Shown here: positions 62,877 to 64,000 of the stretch, piece after piece
How positions within the stretch are numbered: position 1 is the first letter of the stretch
Layout: the number at the start of each line of letters is the position of its first letter
The notes under the pieces: model-generated
The model's database searches: none
Seen by the model: the letters and a program-made list of their open reading frames with translations, nothing else
What the model was told of the DNA's origin: nothing
Assembly (NCBI GenBank): GCA_045596365.1
Contig: JAZOCE010000019.1
Span: forward strand, 121,706-185,705
Length of the DNA stretch: 64,000 nucleotides
Reading direction: 5' to 3'
From: RGIG4079 sp045596365
Lineage (GTDB): Bacteria > Bacteroidota > Bacteroidia > Bacteroidales > Muribaculaceae
Translations under genes and position numbers: made by a program

Positions 62877-63735
62877 CATTCTGCCACTTGCAAGCATTAC
62901 AATAGCTGCATTGGCATTATCATCGTGTTCAAATGACGAGCCAACTGAATATGCTGTCAATGAAAACGAAATTCGCATTGAGGCGATTCATCCGTCACAG
63001 CTCAGTCGTGTTAATAGTACGGGTTTTGACTATGGAGATCAAATCGGGGTGTTTGTAGTCCCTGAAGGCGCTATACTTCAGCCTTTTGGCAACGCTGTGA
63101 ACAATGGTAGATACACCTATGATGGTAGTCAGTGGACGCCATCGCGCACTTTCTATTGGAATGAAGGGTTGAACAATGTTTATGCCTATTACCCATATGC
63201 TGTTGAGGTGAACGATACTGAAACATTTCCTTTTAAGGTTTCAGTTGACCAAAGTGCAGTTGAGGGTTATTCAGCGAGTGATTTCCTTTGGGCAAAAGCT
63301 GAAGGTCAGCAGGCAGGTACATCGCCTGTCAGCTTGAAGTTTAGCCATGTGTTGAGTCGCGCGATGGTGGAAATTGTAAAGGGGGAAGACTATGAAGGTG
63401 AACTTCCTGAAAATGTGGATGTATATCTTCTTAATACAGTAACAACAGCCAATATTGACTTGGCTGTGGGTGGCTCTTGCAAGGACCCGTATGCCGGAGC
63501 AGAGTCTATTAAGATGCAAAAATTGTCAAAGGGATTATATGCCGCAATTGTAGTCCCTCAGAATATAGAGACACGTCGCCCGTTGGTAGAAGTCGTTATG
63601 GGTAACATCAGTTATTTGATGGAAGGTAATATAAGTTTCAAGCAAGGTTATCAGCATACTATTACTATTACTGTTACTGAAAATCCACAGCAAGCTGAAA
63701 TCAATATCGGTGGTGGTATTGGTAATTGGAACTAA
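62860..63735 (+). CDS. Fimbrillin-like (Mfa-like) lipoprotein
   Basis: A 291-aa protein with lipobox Cys23 (SSCSNDEP). It consists only of the fimbrillin-like domain found at the N-terminus of the three preceding proteins: GDQIGVFVVPEG, NVYAYYPYAVEV, ASDFLWAKAEG, then RAMVEIVKG and a late YQHTITITVTENPQQ. It could be a pilus or matrix subunit that matches the fimbrillin-like modules of the proteases, by analogy with accessory FimC-E and Mfa proteins. Its start overlaps the M64 gene by 17 bases. Confidence 0.82.
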   Translation: MKLIVNILPLASITIAALALSSCSNDEPTEYAVNENEIRIEAIHPSQLSRVNSTGFDYGDQIGVFVVPEGAILQPFGNAVNNGRYTYDGSQWTPSRTFYWNEGLNNVYAYYPYAVEVNDTETFPFKVSVDQSAVEGYSASDFLWAKAEGQQAGTSPVSLKFSHVLSRAMVEIVKGEDYEGELPENVDVYLLNTVTTANIDLAVGGSCKDPYAGAESIKMQKLSKGLYAAIVVPQNIETRRPLVEVVMGNISYLMEGNISFKQGYQHTITITVTENPQQAEINIGGGIGNWN

Positions 63736-63740
63736 AACAG

Positions 63741-64000
63741 ATGATTATGAGAAAAAGATTTTCTGTTTTGTGCGGAATTATTCTTACAATACTATGTCTT
63801 GTCGCTTGTGGAAAAGACAGCGAAGATGATATTCCGACAATAAAAGTAACGTCTGTTATACTATCATCAACAGAAATGTCAATGACAGTAGGCGATGTTC
63901 AGACTCTCACCGCGACAGTTGCTCCTGCAAATGCGACAAATAAGAGTGTAACTTGGAAGTCCTCGAGTACCTCAGTAGCGACAGTATCATCGACAGGCGA
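63741..64000 (+). CDS. Lipoprotein with Big2-type Ig-like domain (cut by window end)
   Basis: The first 86 codons are visible, starting 5 bases after the previous stop (ATG 63741 or 63747). The lipobox Cys is residue 23 (LVACGKDSEDD), with acidic residues after it. The following ITVTxVxLS-type sequence VTSVILSSTEMSMTVGDVQT, then TLTATVAPANATNKSVTWKS, is a Big2 (bacterial Ig-like group 2) domain. More such repeats or a catalytic domain may follow beyond the window. It continues the lipoprotein operon. Confidence 0.8.
   Translation, partial: MIMRKRFSVLCGIILTILCLVACGKDSEDDIPTIKVTSVILSSTEMSMTVGDVQTLTATVAPANATNKSVTWKSSSTSVATVSSTG

Noticed and set aside
1..64000. CRISPR arrays, rRNA genes and intact insertion sequences
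   Set aside because: No regularly spaced direct repeats, no rRNA-like stretch and no transposase were seen.

Overview
The window is chromosomal DNA of an AT-rich member of the order Bacteroidales, possibly Muribaculaceae-like; the family is a guess. Three things support this. Upstream sites repeatedly match the Bacteroidetes promoter (TTTG, then 18-21 bases, then TAnnTTTG). Shine-Dalgarno sites are scarce. The gene content is typical: many DUF families, lipoproteins with acidic residues after the lipobox Cys, fimbrillin-like domains, SusE/F-like repeats, and polA, asnA, pfkA, pssA/psd and nfnAB.

Layout. 1-7.6 kb (minus): queG (cut by the window edge), a NodB deacetylase, a large GT117-like (DUF2723) membrane protein, and a pair made of a Tat-exported aldo/keto reductase and a membrane polyferredoxin. 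7.7-10.6 kb (minus): a four-gene set with a VTC-type polyphosphate polymerase domain protein, DUF4956 and DUF2490. 10.6-15.4 kb (minus): TolC, HlyD and two ABC-2 permeases without an ATPase. 15.6-19.0 kb: carboxynorspermidine synthase, an AraC regulator and a divergent flippase-like membrane protein. 19.3-23.4 kb: two paralogous secreted proteins with SusE/F-like repeats, among palindromic and purine-rich intergenic repeats. 23.5-29.5 kb: tRNA-Ala, pfkA, DUF4834, pssA, psd, tRNA-Asp, asnA and DUF2851. 29.6-33.3 kb: a NamZ-type muramidase, a sodium symporter and a WYL regulator. 33.3-42.6 kb: polA (proofreading motifs look degenerate), a polyprenyl synthetase, small membrane and secreted proteins, an MBL hydrolase, a secreted C1 peptidase and nfnAB.

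42.6-50.0 kb is an accessory island: an acyltransferase behind a 5' leader with mutually exclusive RNA hairpins, a NUMOD3-like small protein, a putative rolling-circle Rep, a beta-barrel protein, a 150-nt nested palindrome, an XRE regulator, a small serine recombinase, a 46-aa leader ORF and a large serine recombinase. The last ORF runs antisense through an intact tRNA-Leu(CAA), which suggests an integrated element at that tRNA.

50.2-52.3 kb is a glycogen branching enzyme. From 52.4 kb to the window end runs one plus-strand operon of surface lipoproteins. Three tandem ~1150-aa paralogs each combine a fimbrillin-like domain, BspA-type leucine-rich repeats, a BACON-like domain and a C-terminal M64 metallopeptidase domain. 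They are followed by a stand-alone fimbrillin-like lipoprotein and a Big2-domain lipoprotein. The first M64 copy has lost all three residues of its HExxH site, while the other two keep them. This looks like a surface complex mixing active proteases with a pseudoprotease, and is the most unusual coding feature here.
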